Under the pieces are notes generated by a model. The model was given only the letters and a program-made list of their open reading frames with translations, searched no databases and was not told the origin of the DNA. Both the position numbers and the translations under genes were made by a program. From Ilyomonas sp963790435 (lineage in GTDB: Bacteria; Bacteroidota; Bacteroidia; Chitinophagales; Chitinophagaceae), in assembly GCA_963790435.1 (NCBI GenBank), contig CAWBOI010000001.1, forward strand, positions 310,001 through 374,000: 64,000 nucleotides of DNA. The letters run 5' to 3'. Below, in pieces: positions 47,551 to 57,205 of this stretch (position 1 is the first letter of the stretch; the number at the start of each line of letters is the position of its first letter).

Positions 47551-48186
47551 ATGTCGAAACTTCACAAACCAAAGCACGTTGCCATTGCAGGAAATATTGG
47601 CGCAGGTAAAACAACGCTCACTGAAATGTTGAGCAAACATTACAAGTGGATTCCGCAGTTTGAAGACGTTGATAAAAACCCATACCTGATGGATTTTTAT
47701 GACGACATGCCGCGCTGGAGTTTTAACCTGCAAATCTTTTTTTTAAACAGCCGCCTGAACCAGTTGCTCGAAATAAAAGAGGGAACTGAAACAGTCATTC
47801 AGGATAGAACGATTTATGAAGACGCAAATATTTTCGCACCCAACCTGCATGATATGGGCTTGATGAGTCAGCGCGATTTTGACAATTACTATAACTTTTT
47901 TCAAACGCTGAAAAACATGATTGAGCCGCCTGATTTATTGATTTATTTAAAAGCTTCTGTGCCAACATTGGTTGGTCAGATTCAAAAGCGCGGAAGAGAA
48001 TATGAAGAAAATATCAGACTTGATTATTTAAAAAAGCTGAATCTTTTATACGAAAAATGGATTGACAGTTACAAAGAAGGAAAGCTGTTGGTGATTGATG
48101 TTGACAAAAACAAATTTGCTGAAAACAGCGAAGACTTAGGCAGCATCATCAACAATGTTGATGCAATGTTGTTTGGTTTGTTTTAA
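47551..48186 (+). CDS. Deoxynucleoside kinase
   Basis: A 211-residue kinase of the deoxyadenosine/deoxyguanosine kinase family, which salvages deoxynucleosides. The P-loop AIAGNIGAGKTTLTEML (residues ~10-26), the ERS/DR-type motif IQDRTIYEDANIFA and the LID arginines in QIQKRGREYEENIRLDYLKK are visible. It is cytoplasmic. Specificity (dA, dG or dC) cannot be set from sequence alone. A strong terminator follows. Confidence 0.88.
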   Translation: MSKLHKPKHVAIAGNIGAGKTTLTEMLSKHYKWIPQFEDVDKNPYLMDFYDDMPRWSFNLQIFFLNSRLNQLLEIKEGTETVIQDRTIYEDANIFAPNLHDMGLMSQRDFDNYYNFFQTLKNMIEPPDLLIYLKASVPTLVGQIQKRGREYEENIRLDYLKKLNLLYEKWIDSYKEGKLLVIDVDKNKFAENSEDLGSIINNVDAMLFGLF

Positions 48187-48192
48187 AAATGT

Positions 48193-48256
48193 TTTGAACC
48201 ACGAACCTGCCTGCCGGAAGGCAGGGGCAAGAAGAAATAAAGGTTCACGAAGAATG
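48193..48256. repeat. Dispersed repeat, GAACCACGAA family, degraded copy with nested hairpin
   Basis: TTGAACCACGAA (48193-48204) starts like the element at 19461, then a CCTGCCTGCCGGAAGGCAGG hairpin (48206-48225) is nested before AAGGTTCACGAAGAATG. Confidence 0.5.
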
Positions 48257-48307
48257 TAAAAAAGAAATTTCGTGTAACTCCTCCTCTTACACTTACAAGC
48301 TATTCCA

Positions 48308-48353
48308 ATAAAAACAAACATCCGTTGTACTTGCAACGGATGTTTGTTTTTAT
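48308..48353. terminator. Perfect 20-bp bidirectional terminator hairpin
   Basis: ATAAAAACAAACATCCGTTG (48308-48327) is exactly complementary to CAACGGATGTTTGTTTTTAT (48334-48353), with a 6-base loop, between two converging genes. The arms contain AAAAACAAAC, the core of the recurring intergenic 15-mer. Confidence 0.85.
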
Positions 48354-48366
48354 CAATATTTTTTGC

Positions 48367-50079
48367 CTACCAAAATCTCACATACAACAGAGAGATAATC
48401 AAGAGTGTAACTACTATCATTGCCAGCGTTCCAGGCTTCAGTTTAAACATGTCTTTATCAATAACAAACGCTTTGGGATTGATTTTCGGACCTGCCAAAC
48501 TAATGATTACCATCAAAATAACGGTAAAAGCAAATGCAAGCCCCATGCAGATGTGAAAAGGTATTTCGTACACTCCGGCGCTGTTGCGGTAGGCAGTATA
48601 TAAAATAGTATCCGAACCAAACCATGTAGGTGCATACACGTTGAATAATATCGATAAAAGAAAACCTGTTATCACACCTGCCACAGCCGCGGCTCCTGTG
48701 GTTCGCTTCCAGAAAAAGCCCAAAATAAAGATGGCAAACACACCGGGCGAAATAAAGCCGGTATATTTCTGAATAAAAGTAAAACCACCTTCACCGCCAA
48801 TGCCCAACGTATCATTCCAGGTAAGTAAAATGGAAACTACCAATGCAGCCAGAATAGTAATGCGGCCTGTCCAAACCAGCTTCTTTTCTTCAGCTTTTGT
48901 ATTGATGTATTTTTTATAAACATCAAGCGTGAAAATGGTAGAAATACTGTTGGCTTTACCCGCCAGCGAAGCCACAATGGCAGCCGTTAACGCAGCCAGA
49001 GATAAACCAATCAAACCGTTGGGTAAATACCCTAAAATAGCTGAATACGCATTATCTGAAACCACTTGTCCGTTCTTGCTGTTAGCCATCATTTCTGCCT
49101 GCAACAATCCTTTTTGATGCAATACATACGCAGCAATGCCGGGCAGCATTACAATTACAGGCATCAACAATTTAATAAAACCAGCAAACAAAATACCTTT
49201 GCGTGCCGTTTGCAAATCCGCGCCCAGCGCGCGTTGTGTGATGTACTGGTTACAACCCCAATAATTTAAATTCACAATCCAGATGCCTGCCGCATACGAA
49301 AGCAAACCCGGAATGGTAAGATAGTTATTGATGTCTTGCTGCGATGCGTTCGGTCCGGGCTTTTCAAATATCATGTGAAAATGATCCGGTGCGCTGGTAA
49401 CCATCGCTTTAAAACCCGCAATTGCACTTTCACCCAAACCAAATTGTTTACTCACCACCAGGAGCGCAACGTAAGTGGTAGCCAAGCCGCCAATAATCAA
49501 AACACTTACCTGTATTACATCGGTAAACCCAATTACTTTCATACCGCCGAGCGTGATAAAAACAGCAAAAATCGAAAGCGCAATCACTATCAGGTGAAAC
49601 TGAGTCACATTGCCGCCGGTTAAGTTGTTAATAGCAACAGCGCCCAAAAAAAGAATAGAAGTAAGGTTGACAAATACATACAAAAACAACCAAAAAATGG
49701 CCATTATCAAACTCACCGATTTGTTATACCGCTTTTCTAAAAATTGCGGCATTGTAAAAATTTTATTCTTCAGATACACAGGTATAAACCAAACTGCAAC
49801 AATAATCAATGCAATGGCAGCAATCCATTCGTAGGCAGCTACTGCAACGCCAATAGAGAAGCCGTTTCCGCTCATCCCAATGAACTGTTCAGCCGAAATA
49901 TTAGAGGCGATTAACGAAGCGCCGATTGCCCACCAGGTAAGTGAGCCTTCCGCCAAAAAAAAGTCGTGCGTATCCATCACCGCTTTCTTTTTTTTGCGGT
50001 AGATGTAATAGCCGTAGCTCGAAACAATGAGGAAGTAAATAACAAAAATCAGCTTGTCTTGGAAAAGGAGTTTGTTCAT
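48367..50079 (-). CDS. Sodium/solute symporter (SSS family), probably sugar type
   Basis: A 570-residue inner-membrane transporter with about 14 hydrophobic segments. DFFLAEGSLTWWAIGASLIA and SNISAEQFIGMSGNGFSIGV (sodium and substrate site of helix 1), GGMKVIGFTDVIQVSVLIIG, WIVNLNYWGCNQYITQRALG, and AALTAAIVASLAGKANSIST are SGLT-like signatures. The YWGCNQYITQR segment favours sugar-type members. It has no metabolic gene beside it, so the substrate is open. Confidence 0.9.
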   Translation of the reverse strand: MNKLLFQDKLIFVIYFLIVSSYGYYIYRKKKKAVMDTHDFFLAEGSLTWWAIGASLIASNISAEQFIGMSGNGFSIGVAVAAYEWIAAIALIIVAVWFIPVYLKNKIFTMPQFLEKRYNKSVSLIMAIFWLFLYVFVNLTSILFLGAVAINNLTGGNVTQFHLIVIALSIFAVFITLGGMKVIGFTDVIQVSVLIIGGLATTYVALLVVSKQFGLGESAIAGFKAMVTSAPDHFHMIFEKPGPNASQQDINNYLTIPGLLSYAAGIWIVNLNYWGCNQYITQRALGADLQTARKGILFAGFIKLLMPVIVMLPGIAAYVLHQKGLLQAEMMANSKNGQVVSDNAYSAILGYLPNGLIGLSLAALTAAIVASLAGKANSISTIFTLDVYKKYINTKAEEKKLVWTGRITILAALVVSILLTWNDTLGIGGEGGFTFIQKYTGFISPGVFAIFILGFFWKRTTGAAAVAGVITGFLLSILFNVYAPTWFGSDTILYTAYRNSAGVYEIPFHICMGLAFAFTVILMVIISLAGPKINPKAFVIDKDMFKLKPGTLAMIVVTLLIISLLYVRFW

Positions 50080-50379
50080 AACAATTCAATCGTTAGTTAT
50101 ACAAATTTAGGTTAAGCAACCTTTTTATCGAGCCTCAAAGTAAACGATTCAAAAACAAAAAACAACATAGAATTAAATGATTGTAAAGAAAACGTTTATA
50201 GAAGAAAACCTTTGTATAGTTGCCTTTTGTTTTTACACGGTTTTTAAGTTCCGGCTGATCATTGCAGAAAGTAAATTGGTGAGCTGACCGGATACGACGT
50301 ACAAAAAATTGCAAAAAACACGCAGACCTTAGAAGCCCACTTTCAAACGGTTTATGTTTGCAGCTATTCATCAACTTAC

Positions 50380-51831
50380 ATGAGGCATTCCTTTTTGCTT
50401 TTACTCCTTTTTATTTCTTTTCTCATCATTCTAACAACGGGTTTGTTTTCGTGCGCTAACATCATTCCGCCAACCGGAGGACCGAGAGATTCTTTGCCGC
50501 CAGTGTTGATTAAAGCTACGCCCAATGATTCTTCTACTCATTTTAATACGAATAAAATCACACTCAACTTTGATGAATATGTAACCATAGACAATCCTCA
50601 GGATAACATTATTGTTTGGCCCAATCCGGTGAAGCCTCCAACCATAGAAGGCAAGCTGCGAACCGTTACCATCAAGTTAAGAGATTCGTTAGAAAAAAAT
50701 ACTACTTACACTATTTTGTTCAACAAAGGTTTGAAAGATGTGAATGAAGGTAATGCGGATACAAGCTTTACTTATGTTTTTTCAACCGGAAATAAACTGG
50801 ATAAAAACGTGATTCGGGGCAAAGTGGTTTTAGCGGAAACAGGAAAGATTGATAGCACATTGATAGTGGTTTTGCAAACGAATTTATCTGACACTACAAT
50901 TAAAAAAACGCCGCCACGCTATTATGCAAAACTCAACAGAAACGGTAACTTCAGATTCTTTAATCTGCCAACTGATACGTTCAATATTTTTGTTGTGCCT
51001 AACGATTATACAAAGCGTTATGACGATAGCACAAAAATGTTTGCGTTTGCAAACAAACCGTTGTTTGTAAAAGACAGCACTACTGCTCCTGTTACGTTGT
51101 ATGCGTATGAAGAGTACAAACCAAAAGATAAAAGCATAGCTGCTAACACAAGCAAAAATGTTCCAAATACAAATAGCAAATCCTCTACAAAAAGAAAACG
51201 GAATAAAGATTCGACATTAAAGGTTTCGCCTGATTTTGAAAATGGAAAGCAGGATTTTTTGAAGCCGCTAACGCTTACTTTCAGCGATACTTTAGAAAGC
51301 TATGATACGTCGAAATTTTACTTAACTGATACACTTTACAAACGGTTAAATGGCTTGCAGTTTTCTCAGGATTCAACCAACACAAAATTGATCATCAATT
51401 ACAAATGGAAAGAAAACACTCTCTATAAACTGATTCTTGAAAAAGGCGCTGCAAGTGATTCGATAGGAAATACCATCACCAAAAACGATACACTTTCTTT
51501 TTCCAGTTTGCGCGAGAGTGATTATGGCAGCGTCCGTATTAATTTTCAAAACGTTGATACGTCGAAACATCCGGTTTTACAATTGATACAAAATGAAAAA
51601 ATTGTAGAAGCTGTACCCATTACTTCTTATCAATGGTACCAAAGATTCATTCATCCCGGCGAATATGAACTGCGCGTTTTGTTTGATACCAACCGCAATG
51701 GAAAATGGGATGCCGGCAGTTATGAAAAGAAAACACAACCCGAAGTAGTACAAAGTGTAAAAACACGTTCGGGCACCAGTAAAATTAATATTCGCAGCAA
51801 TTGGGACAATGAAGAAAATGTAAGCCTTTGA
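50380..51831 (+). CDS. Ig-like domain lipoprotein
   Basis: A 483-residue lipoprotein conserved in Bacteroidota by appearance. The signal peptide ends with the lipobox LFSC (Cys about 25), and CANIIPPTGGPRDSLPPVL follows. Residues ~38-135 form a bacterial Ig-like (SbsA/Big_5-like) domain, KATPNDSSTHFNTNKITLNF to FTYVFSTGN. The C-terminal part includes an FDTNRNGKWDAGSYEKKTQP segment, possibly calcium-binding. The cellular role is not known, probably envelope. Confidence 0.8.
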   Translation: MRHSFLLLLLFISFLIILTTGLFSCANIIPPTGGPRDSLPPVLIKATPNDSSTHFNTNKITLNFDEYVTIDNPQDNIIVWPNPVKPPTIEGKLRTVTIKLRDSLEKNTTYTILFNKGLKDVNEGNADTSFTYVFSTGNKLDKNVIRGKVVLAETGKIDSTLIVVLQTNLSDTTIKKTPPRYYAKLNRNGNFRFFNLPTDTFNIFVVPNDYTKRYDDSTKMFAFANKPLFVKDSTTAPVTLYAYEEYKPKDKSIAANTSKNVPNTNSKSSTKRKRNKDSTLKVSPDFENGKQDFLKPLTLTFSDTLESYDTSKFYLTDTLYKRLNGLQFSQDSTNTKLIINYKWKENTLYKLILEKGAASDSIGNTITKNDTLSFSSLRESDYGSVRINFQNVDTSKHPVLQLIQNEKIVEAVPITSYQWYQRFIHPGEYELRVLFDTNRNGKWDAGSYEKKTQPEVVQSVKTRSGTSKINIRSNWDNEENVSL

Positions 51832-51899
51832 TATGGATAATTGAAGTGAATTGTGAGTGGTAAGATTGTTTGATAAACTCACCGCTCACAATGCTCAAT

Positions 51900-52757
51900 T
51901 TACAATACATTCAGCCGGCTGCGAACACTTGCTTTTGCTAATATTACAGCCTTGCTGTAATTGGGAATACGAATGCGTTGTCTTAGTATCATTTGAGGTT
52001 GCAGCTTTTTTATTTTTTTAAACAGAGACAAATAATATTTGTAAGCAACATACACTCCAAAACGGGCTTTCAGTGGCAGTTGCACAATACCTTCAAAAGC
52101 AGTATCAAAATCCTGTTGTATATCGCGTTCAATGTTTCGTTTTACCGAAAAAGTAAAGTTGCCAAAATCACAATCGGGAAAATAAGTGCGGTTCAATCCA
52201 TTGTAATCGGCTTTTACATCGCGCAAAAAATTTACTTTTTGAAAAGCTGCACCGAGGCTTTGCGCATAGCGTTTTAAATGATTGTACAAAGCCTGATTGC
52301 CATCACAAAACACATGCAGACACATCAAACCAACTACTTCAGCACTGCCATAAATATAATCGTTGTAACTATTCTGGTTGTAAGAAGAGTTCATCAAATC
52401 CATTTCCATACTGGTGAAAAAAGCTTCGATTAAATTGTATGTTATATGGTACTGATGCACCGTTTGCTGAAAGCTATTCAAGATGGGATTTAAACTAATT
52501 CCACGTTCAATAGCACATTTGGTTTCGCGCTTAAATTCAGCTAACAAAACGGCTTTATCAAAGTCGTGAAATGTATCTACAATTTCATCAGCAAAACGCA
52601 CGAATCCATAAATGTTATAAATGGGTGTTTGCAAATCGGGGTGCAACAGCCTTATGGCCGATGAAAACGAAGTGCTGTACTTTTCCGTGGTTACTTTACT
52701 GCACAGCCGGCTTACGTTATAAAACAATTGCGTTGTGTTGCTTTTGCGTTCCTTCAT
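51900..52757 (-). CDS. crtB: Phytoene synthase
   Basis: A 285-residue squalene/phytoene synthase. It condenses two geranylgeranyl diphosphates to phytoene in carotenoid synthesis. The two Asp-rich motifs are present: DEIVDTFHD (first DxxxD) and DVKADYNG preceded by QKVNFLRD (second). YGFVRFADEIVD and YGSAEVVGLM are typical. It lies nine bases downstream of crtI on the same strand, forming a crtI-crtB operon. Confidence 0.92.
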   Translation of the reverse strand: MKERKSNTTQLFYNVSRLCSKVTTEKYSTSFSSAIRLLHPDLQTPIYNIYGFVRFADEIVDTFHDFDKAVLLAEFKRETKCAIERGISLNPILNSFQQTVHQYHITYNLIEAFFTSMEMDLMNSSYNQNSYNDYIYGSAEVVGLMCLHVFCDGNQALYNHLKRYAQSLGAAFQKVNFLRDVKADYNGLNRTYFPDCDFGNFTFSVKRNIERDIQQDFDTAFEGIVQLPLKARFGVYVAYKYYLSLFKKIKKLQPQMILRQRIRIPNYSKAVILAKASVRSRLNVL

Positions 52758-52766
52758 CTCTTTACT

Positions 52767-54239
52767 TTAAAAACGATCAATTATTTGTTTTGCAACAATT
52801 TCGCCACTTATCAGCGATGGCGGTACACCCGGACCTGGAACCGTAAGTTGTCCGGCATACCACAAATTGTTTACGTGTTTGTTTTTACAGGAAGGTTTTA
52901 AAACAGCCGTTTGCTTCAACGTGTTCGCAAGTCCGTAAGCGTTACCTTTAAACGCATTGTAGTCCTCAATAAAATTACGGTGCGAAAACGACTGTTTAAA
53001 AAGAATATGTTGCTTTACAGGCTGCCCGATGCGCTTTTCAAAACGATCTATAATTTTGGAAAAATAAAACTCGCGCAGTTCATCATCATCATTCGTTAAA
53101 CCGGCAGCTTCAGGAATTAAAAAAAACAAATTTTCACAGCCTTCCGGTGCCACCGAATTATCTGTAACCGATGTTGCACTTACATAAAAAAGAGGGTCGG
53201 TGGCCCATTCTTTCGTTTCATAAATTTGTTTGCCATGTTGTTCGAACGATGTATCGAAAAACAGGGAATGATGCGTTATGTTTTTTAATTGGGTATTCAA
53301 ACCAACATAGTATAACAAGCTGCCTGGCGCCATAGTGCGCGAGTTCCAATAGCTTTCATCATAATTTCGATATTGTTTTTGCAACAATTTAGTTTCTGTA
53401 AAATGATAATCGGCAGCACTAATTACTGCATCTGCTTCATAAATGTTTTCAGCCGTTGTAACGCTTGTGGCGCTTTTGTTTTTTACATTGATGGATGTTA
53501 CATTTTGATTGAATGCAAACGAAACTCCTAATTCTTTTGCCAATGAAAACAAACCCTCAACAATCTTATACATGCCGCCTTGCGGATACCAGGTACCACC
53601 TTTTATGTCGGCATAATTCATCAGGCTATACAAAGCAGGGATATGCTTTGGCAACGCGCCTAAAAACAAAACCGGAAACTCCATCAGTTCGCGCAGCTTT
53701 TTATTCTTGAAATGCTTGCCAACATGGGCCTTCATCGAATTAAAAATATCTAACTTAAAAACGCCTTTTATTACCTCAGTATCTAAAAATTCTGCAAGAG
53801 ATAAACCGGGTTTATAAGCCAGTTTATTCATTCCCACTTCATACTTGTAAGCCGCTTCTTTCATGAAACAATCCAGTTGTTTTCCACTGCCTTTTTCTAT
53901 CGTTTCAAAAAGTTTCTGTAGTTGATCATACTCTGACGGAACATCCATTTCGTCGTTTCCTTCAAAATAAATCCGGTACGAAGGATTCAATCTTTTCAAT
54001 GGGTAGTAATCGCTTACCTTTTTTCCAAATAATGCAAAAAATCGTTCAAATATACCTGGCATCCAATACCAGCTTGGCCCCATATCAAAAGTAAATCCGT
54101 CTCTTTTCAATTGCCTTGCTCTGCCACCCGGTTGCTCTAATTTTTCAAGTACGGTTACTGCACAATCGTGCTTTGCTAAACAACAGGCGGCTGATAATCC
54201 GGCAAAACCACTACCAATAATGACGATTCTTTTTTTCAC
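52767..54239 (-). CDS. crtI: Phytoene desaturase
   Basis: A 490-residue FAD-dependent carotenoid desaturase converting phytoene to lycopene-type products. The N-terminal IVIIGSGFAGLSAACCLAKH binds FAD, GGRARQLKRDGFTFDMGPSW is the conserved following block, and the C-terminal GLANTLKQTAVLKPS and VNNLWYAGQLTVPGPGVPPS is the carotenoid-desaturase signature. The start codon is GTG at 54239. A good promoter lies so close that the mRNA appears leaderless. Confidence 0.93.
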   Translation of the reverse strand: MKKRIVIIGSGFAGLSAACCLAKHDCAVTVLEKLEQPGGRARQLKRDGFTFDMGPSWYWMPGIFERFFALFGKKVSDYYPLKRLNPSYRIYFEGNDEMDVPSEYDQLQKLFETIEKGSGKQLDCFMKEAAYKYEVGMNKLAYKPGLSLAEFLDTEVIKGVFKLDIFNSMKAHVGKHFKNKKLRELMEFPVLFLGALPKHIPALYSLMNYADIKGGTWYPQGGMYKIVEGLFSLAKELGVSFAFNQNVTSINVKNKSATSVTTAENIYEADAVISAADYHFTETKLLQKQYRNYDESYWNSRTMAPGSLLYYVGLNTQLKNITHHSLFFDTSFEQHGKQIYETKEWATDPLFYVSATSVTDNSVAPEGCENLFFLIPEAAGLTNDDDELREFYFSKIIDRFEKRIGQPVKQHILFKQSFSHRNFIEDYNAFKGNAYGLANTLKQTAVLKPSCKNKHVNNLWYAGQLTVPGPGVPPSLISGEIVAKQIIDRF

Positions 54240-54244
54240 CAGCA

Positions 54245-54276
54245 GAAAGATAATAATGAACTTTTAATCTATCAAA
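54245..54276 (-). promoter_or_regulatory. Promoter of crtI-crtB
   Basis: On the minus strand TTTG (54276 to 54273), a 20-bp spacer and TATCTTTC (54252 to 54245), one base off consensus. The GTG start at 54239 is six bases further on. Confidence 0.55.
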
Positions 54277-54523
54277 AAAGTTTTATTTTACACTATTTTC
54301 ATACAAGAAACAAACAGATTTATTGCTTATTGAGAAATTAAATTTTAAAAACTTATTACAAGTGTTTTGTATTGATTTTTAAAGAATTATGAAATCGAAA
54401 TCACTTTTGTGCATTTATAGAAATGATTAACATTAATCTACTAAAAATATTAGTGTAAAAAAGATTTTCGCTGTACATTTACATGCTGATTAATTTTACA
54501 ATTCAAAAGAAAACTACCCTCAC

Positions 54524-55571
54524 ATGAGTAACACAGATAAGCTGAAAGCTCTCAAACTGACTATTGACAAAATTGACAAAGACTTTGGTAAAGGCAGCGT
54601 TATGATGATGAACGAAAGACCCGATAAACAAATGGAAGTGATTTCAACAGGTTCCATCGGTCTTGACGTTGCATTGGGTATTGGCGGTTTGCCAAAAGGT
54701 CGCGTGGTTGAAATTTACGGGCCTGAATCAAGCGGTAAAACTACCATTGCCACGCATGTAATTGCGGAAGCACAAAAGAAAGGCGGCATTTGCGCCATCA
54801 TTGATGCCGAGCACGCTTTTGATAGCAACTATGCACAAAAGCTGGGCGTTGACATTGACAACTTATTAATCTCGCAGCCTGATTATGGCGAGCAGGCGCT
54901 TGAAATTGCCGACCGTTTGATTCTTTCAGGTGCATTGGATGTTGTTGTGATTGACTCAGTTGCAGCTCTTGTTCCTAAAGGCGAATTGGAAGGTGAAATG
55001 GGCGACAGCAAAATGGGTTTGCAAGCCCGCTTAATGAGCCAGGCTTTGCGTAAGCTGACGGCTACCATTAGCAAAACAAACACGATCTGTATTTTCATTA
55101 ACCAGCTTCGCGAAAAGATTGGCGTAATGTTCGGCAATCCAGAAACCACAACCGGCGGTAATGCGTTGAAATTTTATGCGTCTGTTCGTTTGGATATTCG
55201 TCGTGCTGCGCAGATTAAAGATGGCGATGAAGCCATTGGAAATCACGTAAAAGTAAAAGTGGTTAAAAACAAAGTAGCACCTCCTTTCCGCTCTGCGGAA
55301 TTTGACATCATTTTCGGTGAAGGCATAAGCAAGGTTGGTGAAATTATTGATATGGGTGTTGAGTTAGGGATTGTGCAACAAGAGCGGTAGCTGGTTTAGT
55401 TATAGTGGTAATAAATTAGGACAGGGCAGAGAAGCAGTAAAAAGCTTGCTACAGGATAACGAAGGATTGGCAAGCGAAATCGAAGGTAAAATACGTGCTA
55501 AGATTGCTGAAGCACAAACCTCTGGCGTACCCGCCACAAACGGTGTTGCTGTTGGTGCCGACGCAGAATAA
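54524..55571 (+). CDS. recA: Recombinase RecA, one frameshift near the C-terminus
   Basis: DNA recombinase and SOS co-protease. Start 54524 (MSNTDKLKALKLTIDKIDKD). Walker A is GPESSGKTT, then AEHAFDSNYAQKLGVD, the L1/L2 region with KLTATISKTNTICIFINQLR, and GNALKFYASVRLD. The first frame ends at 55390 after DMGVELGIVQ, while KSGSWFSYSGNKLGQGREAV continues in the next frame to 55571. One extra C near 55378 explains it (CAACAAG for CAAAAG), and removing it gives 348 residues, a normal length. Loss of RecA would be costly, so sequence error is likely. Confidence 0.93.
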
Positions 55572-55625
55572 ATAATACTCCCGGTATGTCGGGATTCAAG
55601 ATAGTTTTTAGTTGGTTTAGTAAGT

Positions 55626-55662
55626 AAGTCTTCTTGTTTCTACAAGAAGACTTTTTGTTTTT
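55626..55662 (+). terminator. Terminator after recA
   Basis: AAGTCTTCTTGT (55626-55637) is perfectly complementary to ACAAGAAGACTT (55642-55653) with a 4-base loop and a following TTTGTTTTTG run. Confidence 0.85.
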
Positions 55663-55704
55663 GTATAGATTTTTTGTTCCCGATTTCTTATTGCCCCACA
55701 CTGT

Positions 55705-55712
55705 TATATTTG
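55705..55712 (+). promoter_or_regulatory. -7 promoter element of the purine nucleoside phosphorylase gene
   Basis: TATATTTG perfectly matches TAnnTTTG, 22 bp before the start at 55734. The -33 element is weak (GATT 19 bp upstream). Confidence 0.45.
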
Positions 55713-55733
55713 TAAAAATCAATAGCAAATAAG

Positions 55734-56573
55734 ATGGTAAACATTCTGATGGAGCAACTTGCAGAAACGGTTCAATTCATTCAATTGCAATACAAAAAAA
55801 CCCCACAGGTTGGTATCGTTTTAGGCAGCGGTTTAGGAAATCTCACATCAGAAATACAAATCGAAAAAGAAATTGATTATACCACGATTCCGCATTTTCC
55901 GGTAAGTACGGTGTTGGGACATAGCAGCAAGATAATATTCGGAACCTTATCCGGAAAAAATGTAGTTGTGTTGTCAGGTCGCTTTCATTTTTACGAAGGT
56001 TATACGCCGCAGCAAATAACGTATCCCATTCGCGTTTTAAAAATGTTAGGCTTGCAAACTTTATTATTGTCTAATGCTGCTGGTGCGGTAAATAAAACAT
56101 TTAAGGTTGGCGATTTGATGTTGATAACCGACCACATCAGTTTCTTTACAGTCAATCCGTTGCTGGGTAAAAATGAAGATGAATTGGGTACGCGCTTTCC
56201 CGATATGAGCGAGCCTTACAACCGGAATATTCTGGCAAAAGCAAAAGTGATTGCCAAACGTTTAGGTTATGAAATAAAAGAAGGTGTTTATGTGGGCGTA
56301 ACGGGTCCTACGTTTGAAACACATGCTGAATATCGTTTGATTGCAGCGGTTGGCGGAGATGCGGTGGGAATGAGTACTGTGCAGGAAGCCATTGTTGCGC
56401 GACATGCAGGCATGGATGTATTTGCAGTCAGTGTAATTACTGATCTAGGCATTCGGGATGATGATAACATTATTACACATGAAGAGGTTTTGGCGGCTGC
56501 AAAAGAAGCAGAACCCAAGCTCACAAATCTTTTTAAAAACTTAATTGCAGAATTGCAAGCAAAACAAAGATGA
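55734..56573 (+). CDS. punA: Purine nucleoside phosphorylase
   Basis: A 279-residue trimeric-type PNP that cleaves purine nucleosides with phosphate. VGIVLGSGLGNL (phosphate site), TVLGHSSKIIFG, LSGRFHFYEGYTPQQITYPI, LSNAAGAVN and VGVTGPTFETHAEYRLI follow the family order, and VITDLGI lies near the end. Start 55734 (MVNILMEQLAETVQF) or the ATG at 55749 are both possible. It overlaps the next gene by four bases. Confidence 0.93.
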   Translation: MVNILMEQLAETVQFIQLQYKKTPQVGIVLGSGLGNLTSEIQIEKEIDYTTIPHFPVSTVLGHSSKIIFGTLSGKNVVVLSGRFHFYEGYTPQQITYPIRVLKMLGLQTLLLSNAAGAVNKTFKVGDLMLITDHISFFTVNPLLGKNEDELGTRFPDMSEPYNRNILAKAKVIAKRLGYEIKEGVYVGVTGPTFETHAEYRLIAAVGGDAVGMSTVQEAIVARHAGMDVFAVSVITDLGIRDDDNIITHEEVLAAAKEAEPKLTNLFKNLIAELQAKQR

Positions 56574-57199
56574 AACAGTACGCTTTAAAATATTGCAGTT
56601 TGTTTTTGTGCATATTTTTGTTATGTGCAGTAAAGAACAAATCTCAATTCGCATCAAAATTAATTGCGGAATGTACCATCACTTATGCCGTTTCGTTGGA
56701 AGGGGCTGACGGTAATCCAACCACAAAAACATTATTTATAAAAGGAAAAAAAACGCGCACTGATATTAGTTATTCGCCTTTTCATCAATCCACCATTTTA
56801 GACAATAGAACCGGCGATGCGGTTGTGTTAAAGAATATCGGTTCAGATAAATACATTTCTTCGTTCACCGTGCAGCAATGGAAAGAAAAAAACAATAAAT
56901 GGGATGATGTAAAAGTTTCATTTACTAATGAAACCAAAAAAATTCTTACTTACACCTGTCGCAAAGCCATCCTGACAACGAAAGAAAATAATCATTTCAT
57001 TGTTTATTATACAACTGACTTTGTTACTTCTGCAACAGAAAATCCATATCAGTTTAAAAATATTCCGGGATTGATATTAGAATATGAATCGCAAACGGGT
57101 GAAAGAAAACTGATTACTTTTAAAGCAACAAACGTAGACTTTAGTCCAGTGCCTGTAGCAAAGTTCGAAATACCAACAACTGGTTATAGAGTGTTATAA
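56570..57199 (+). CDS. Exported GLPGLI-like protein
   Basis: A 209-residue protein with an N-terminal hydrophobic signal (YCSLFLCIFLLCAVKNKS). CTITYAVSLEGADG and YQFKNIPGLILEYESQTGER carry the short motif (here NIPGLILEYE) for which the GLPGLI family of Bacteroidota is named. The function of that family is unknown. Its ATG overlaps the stop of punA, so it is translated from the same message, which seems accidental in function. Confidence 0.65.
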   Translation: MKQYALKYCSLFLCIFLLCAVKNKSQFASKLIAECTITYAVSLEGADGNPTTKTLFIKGKKTRTDISYSPFHQSTILDNRTGDAVVLKNIGSDKYISSFTVQQWKEKNNKWDDVKVSFTNETKKILTYTCRKAILTTKENNHFIVYYTTDFVTSATENPYQFKNIPGLILEYESQTGERKLITFKATNVDFSPVPVAKFEIPTTGYRVL

Positions 57200-57205
57200 C
57201 GTTTA

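Noticed and set aside
55370..55400. Programmed ribosomal frameshift in recA
   Set aside because: The site has no slippery heptamer or obvious downstream structure, and similar single-base insertions affect unrelated genes in the window.
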